Source of the DNA: Agrostemma githago
Taxonomy: Eukaryota; Streptophyta; Magnoliopsida; Caryophyllales; Caryophyllaceae
Reading direction: 5' to 3'
Assembly: GCA_958450325.1 (NCBI GenBank)
Contig: OY288249.1
Span: forward strand, 62,932,166 to 62,996,165
DNA: 64,000 nt
This document shows positions 61,142 through 64,000 of this stretch, piece by piece. Below the pieces are notes generated by a model that was not told where the DNA came from, searched no databases, and worked only from the letters and a program-made list of their open reading frames with translations. The first letter of the stretch is position 1. Each line of letters starts with the position of its first letter. A program made the position numbers and the translations under genes.

Positions 61142-61366
61142 TTGTTTGAAATATCTGGCAACAATGATTTGTGAGATATTTCCCATATGCTAAAAGCAAC
61201 AGTCATAACTCCAAAAGAGGTCAAGCCATCTCTGATTTGTGAGACATGAATGTCAAACTTGGAATATACCACTCCTCTGTCAAATACATGATGTAGACTA
61301 TATCCAAGCCGTGAAGGTGGTTCGACTAGAAAAACCACTTGAAACCTCTGCCAAAATTGAATGAAC
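61142..61366 (-). pseudogene. Exon-like fragment B inside CACTA-2
   Basis: Open minus-strand stretch with protein-like composition (VEPPSRLGYSLHHVFDRGVV, then SQIRDGLTSFGVMTVAFSIW) ending in AACAAG/GTTAAC, a possible donor. Same strand and order as fragment A, so both may come from one captured gene. Family not recognised. Confidence 0.4.
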
Positions 61367-62330
61367 AAATACTGGAAATAACAAATCATAGATGAATGAT
61401 ATAAACCCTAATTGAGTCAAATGCGTAGAAATTCACACGAAGCTCACACAAAATCAATGGCAGTAACAACAACAACGGAACAACAGCTGAAACACATACC
61501 AACAACAATTAGAGTGAAAAACCGAAAATTGAAAATAGGTATACCTGGTGAGAAACCAAAAATCGAAAATAACAACAACAAAACGAACAACAACAACGAA
61601 AAGTGACGAATGAGATGAATTGGGCGTGTGATCGTTGAATACCTGGTGAATGATGTAGATATAAGTAAAATTAGAGTGAAAAAATCAAAAATTAGAGTAA
61701 AACATCGAAAATAGGAATCGCAAATCGTGTGTCGATTGGAGAATCGCAAATACTTGGTGAATGATGTTGAATACTTGCTTGAGAAATCGATTGATTGTTG
61801 AGGGTCGATTTTTGGGCTTGATTGTTGAGGGTCGATTAGAGAAATCGCGTGTGTTTTGGATTGGGGAAGCATGAGATGAACAGTAACGAATGAGATGAAG
61901 TGCGTGTGTTTTCTTCTTTTTTGGTTATTAAATAGTTCGGACCGAACTAAGGTTTGGATTGGATCCCGGCCTATATATATTTATACTTACTCGTATTTCT
62001 TAGTATATTTTGAGAAACTTTAGTGTATAATAACAATATTTTTTTAATTTATCTATTTTTGGACGGATAACGGGTTCGGGTGGGTTCTAACTTCCAACCC
62101 AAAATATTTAGGTATTATCGGATCAGGTCACTTTCTGGTTTCGTTCATTTCCGGGCGGTTTTTTTAGGTTTTGTTTTCAGGCAATTTCGGGTCGAGTTTT
62201 CGAGTCGGGTCAGTTTTTTGACGGGTCGATCTACGTAGTATAATGTCACCATCATTTATATGAGATGTCCCCAATAAAATTATTGAGACTATAAACGTAA
62301 CTTTCTTAAAAAAAAATTCTCTTTATAATA

Positions 62331-62525
62331 CTTCCTCCATCTCAATAGATAGATCACATTTTTTTTATAGACAAAATTTAAGCTAGTGAGAAAAGAATTA
62401 AGGTTTGTTTATTAAAAAAATAAAAGTAGAGGATAAAATTTACCCAAAAAAAAGTGTTAACTATTGATTGATACATCCAAAAGAGTAAAGTGTGAACTAC
62501 TTATTAGGCCGGAGGCCGGAGGGAG
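62331..62525. mobile_element. Stowaway-like MITE, 195 bp, nested in CACTA-2
   Basis: Left end CTTCCTCC, right end GGAGGGAG, flanked by TA on both sides. The inverted repeat is imperfect (the right end has a duplicated ggccgga), so it is older than the one at 29993. Confidence 0.6.
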
Positions 62526-63069
62526 TAGCAATCTCTGATATTCCGATCACATGTTCTTATATTTAAAATAAGATTTTTCGTTTATAGTTGAAACTTGAAA
62601 ATATTTAATTATCATAAATGGAAGGTATTCTATATACTTGTGGAGAAAATTGTTGAAGGTCAGTGCTAAATAATGTAAGACGAACTCTCAAAATATAAGA
62701 AAAGTTAAATATGGTATCTTTTAATCCTTTATGTTACCTATATTATTTCCCCTATACTCGTATAAACTATGATTATTTCCACAATAACATATTATTATGT
62801 ATTTTGGAAATATCTAGTACGGAGTAATATGTTATTTAGTCAATCAGTTGTCTTCATATAAAATACGGAGTATAGAATTATGAATATACTCTTAATGGCG
62901 TTTAGGTGACCGACTTGTTTAATATTTTAGTTACAATAGAGCTTTTTTCTACTAGTGAATTGACCACTCGATGACGATAAATATTTTTTGCATTGGTCAA
63001 ATCAATACGGTAAGTAGTAAATGGCTCCTGTTTTAATTTAACGACTAATTGCATGAAGAAAGATTAGCA

Positions 63070-63478
63070 CCAGTTTAAAGTAACAATCGATCCCATCATT
63101 AAATAAAATTGGCATCATTTTAATTTACAGTCGATGCAAAAATAATTAAAATTGCATCGATTTTAAACTAACAACTGATACTAACATATTACACAAAATT
63201 GGCACTGGTTCGATATAACAATCGATGTCAAAAAAATAAAAATGGTATCAGTTTCAAAGTACAACCGATGCCAGTGGTCACTGGCAGTGGTTCTAGTTTA
63301 ACAACCGATGCCAAAGACGAAAAATTGGCATCGACTCTATGTCAGCACCCGATGCCAATCACAAATAGCATCGGTTCTAAAGTCACAACCGATGCCAATA
63401 ACACTTCCCTTTACAGTTGACATCGATTCAAATCAGAAACGATGCCATTGCATCGATGCCATTTGCTTGAATTGTACT
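63070..63478. repeat. Right subterminal repeats of CACTA-2
   Basis: About a dozen GGCATC/CGATGCC half-sites, many as pairs around short spacers, ending in the terminal inverted repeat at 63482. Confidence 0.8.
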
Positions 63479-64000
63479 AGTGTAAATTTCAAGCTAGTCG
63501 ATGAGAAACCCATTTTAGATCAAGTCCATGAGTACGAAAATCTGTGTGCAGAGGTAATGGCAGAAGGTATGAAAATTTGTGAGGTTTTTCAGGCTAATTG
63601 TCTTTTAGATAAACTTCCGGTTTCTTGGTAAAATTATGTTCGTAGTATAAAAAGATTTTACCCTTTTAGAACTAGTGTCCCATATAAAGATTGAGGAACA
63701 AAACCGTATACAGACTTTGGGAAAACAAGTCGAACACTCTTCTTCCGTGGCTAACCTGACCGAGTCTAAGAACCATTACAAGGGGCAAAAACGGGGTAAC
63801 AAATCTTCTAATCAAGTTCATGGGACTAGAAATCAGAATACCTTCAAACGGGATGGCAAAGGGGATTCTAAAGGTGACGGTAAACGGGAATTTAAGGGAA
63901 ATTGTTTTACATGTGGTAAACCGGGTCATTCTTCTAGATTTTGTCCCGATGGCTTTTCTCCCGCTGGTAAACGGAACCCCAATAAATCTCATGTTAATCT

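Larger units (their letters stand above)
58449..63482. mobile_element. CACTA transposon 2, non-autonomous, 5034 bp
   Basis: Starts CACTAGTAGAATTTAAG and ends CTTGAATTGTACTAGTG, flanked by taa (58446-58448 and 63483-63485). Subterminal arrays are built on GGCATCG/CGATGCC, different from CACTA-1. No transposase or TnpA-like gene is recognisable. The interior has host-like exon fragments on the minus strand and a nested MITE at 62331-62525. Confidence 0.92.
58046..64000 (+). pseudogene. Copia gag, split by CACTA-2, continues past window end
   Basis: ATG 58046. The gag region reads LFDGKNYRMWSDKMEFFLTQ, then WDALKTKYG, breaks at 58448 and resumes at 63486 with FKLVDEKPILDQVHEYENL when the taa duplication is counted once. 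A TAA at 63629-63631 and a small indel in the A-run near 63650 break the frame. Downstream is a basic stretch and a CCHC knuckle, CFTCGKPGHSSRFC (C-x2-C-x4-H-x4-C, about 63903-63944). Protease and beyond lie outside the window. Confidence 0.85.

Overview
The window is nuclear DNA from a flowering plant. The evidence is split genes with GT-AG introns, an RAD4/XPC gene of plant architecture, Tat-lineage Ty3/gypsy retrotransposons with two RNase H domains, CACTA elements, plant-type MITEs and Helitron ends. The recurrent intergenic motif ACTCCGT/ACGGAGT and the Retand-like element suggest Caryophyllales, but that is inference. There is no sign of bacterial, organellar or viral origin.

Layout. 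1-2177 holds minus-strand LTR sequence of a gypsy family, apparently nested in an older copy of itself. 3704-7311 (minus) is a CCCH zinc-finger RS-type protein gene in four coding exons, with a 5' UTR exon near 10466 across a 3.1 kb intron. 11130-24895 is a decayed plus-strand Tat-lineage element (gag, protease, RT, RNase H, archaeal-type RNase H, integrase). A 5.1 kb CACTA transposon (11763-16873, TSD gat) splits its gag, and an antisense plant-mobile-domain (PMD) ORF lies in its 3' region. 24896-28817 is a minus-strand copia remnant (gag plus LTR) split by a solo gypsy LTR (25029-27841, TSD aacct), which itself carries a MITE. The copia LTR carries a Harbinger-type MITE and is followed by a Mutator-type MITE. 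29.3-35.4 kb is AT-rich, with a Stowaway MITE and two Helitron 3' ends.

35401-56786 (minus) is RAD4, the plant homologue of XPC, with 12 coding exons that splice in phase to 884 residues. Its intron 2 is 16.6 kb because a complete-ended 15,328 bp Retand/Tat element (39982-55309, TSD ccttc, two 2590 bp LTRs differing at about 17 positions by eye) is inserted in the opposite orientation. That element also has an antisense PMD ORF, which therefore reads in the same direction as RAD4. 57158-64000 is a plus-strand copia element whose gag is split by a second CACTA element (58449-63482, TSD taa).

Only two host genes are seen: an RNA-binding CCCH protein and a nucleotide-excision-repair damage sensor. 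Most of the rest is layered transposable elements whose target-site duplications give a relative insertion order. The least understood parts are the antisense PMD ORFs in both Tat elements and the very ordered palindromes at the ends of the first CACTA element.
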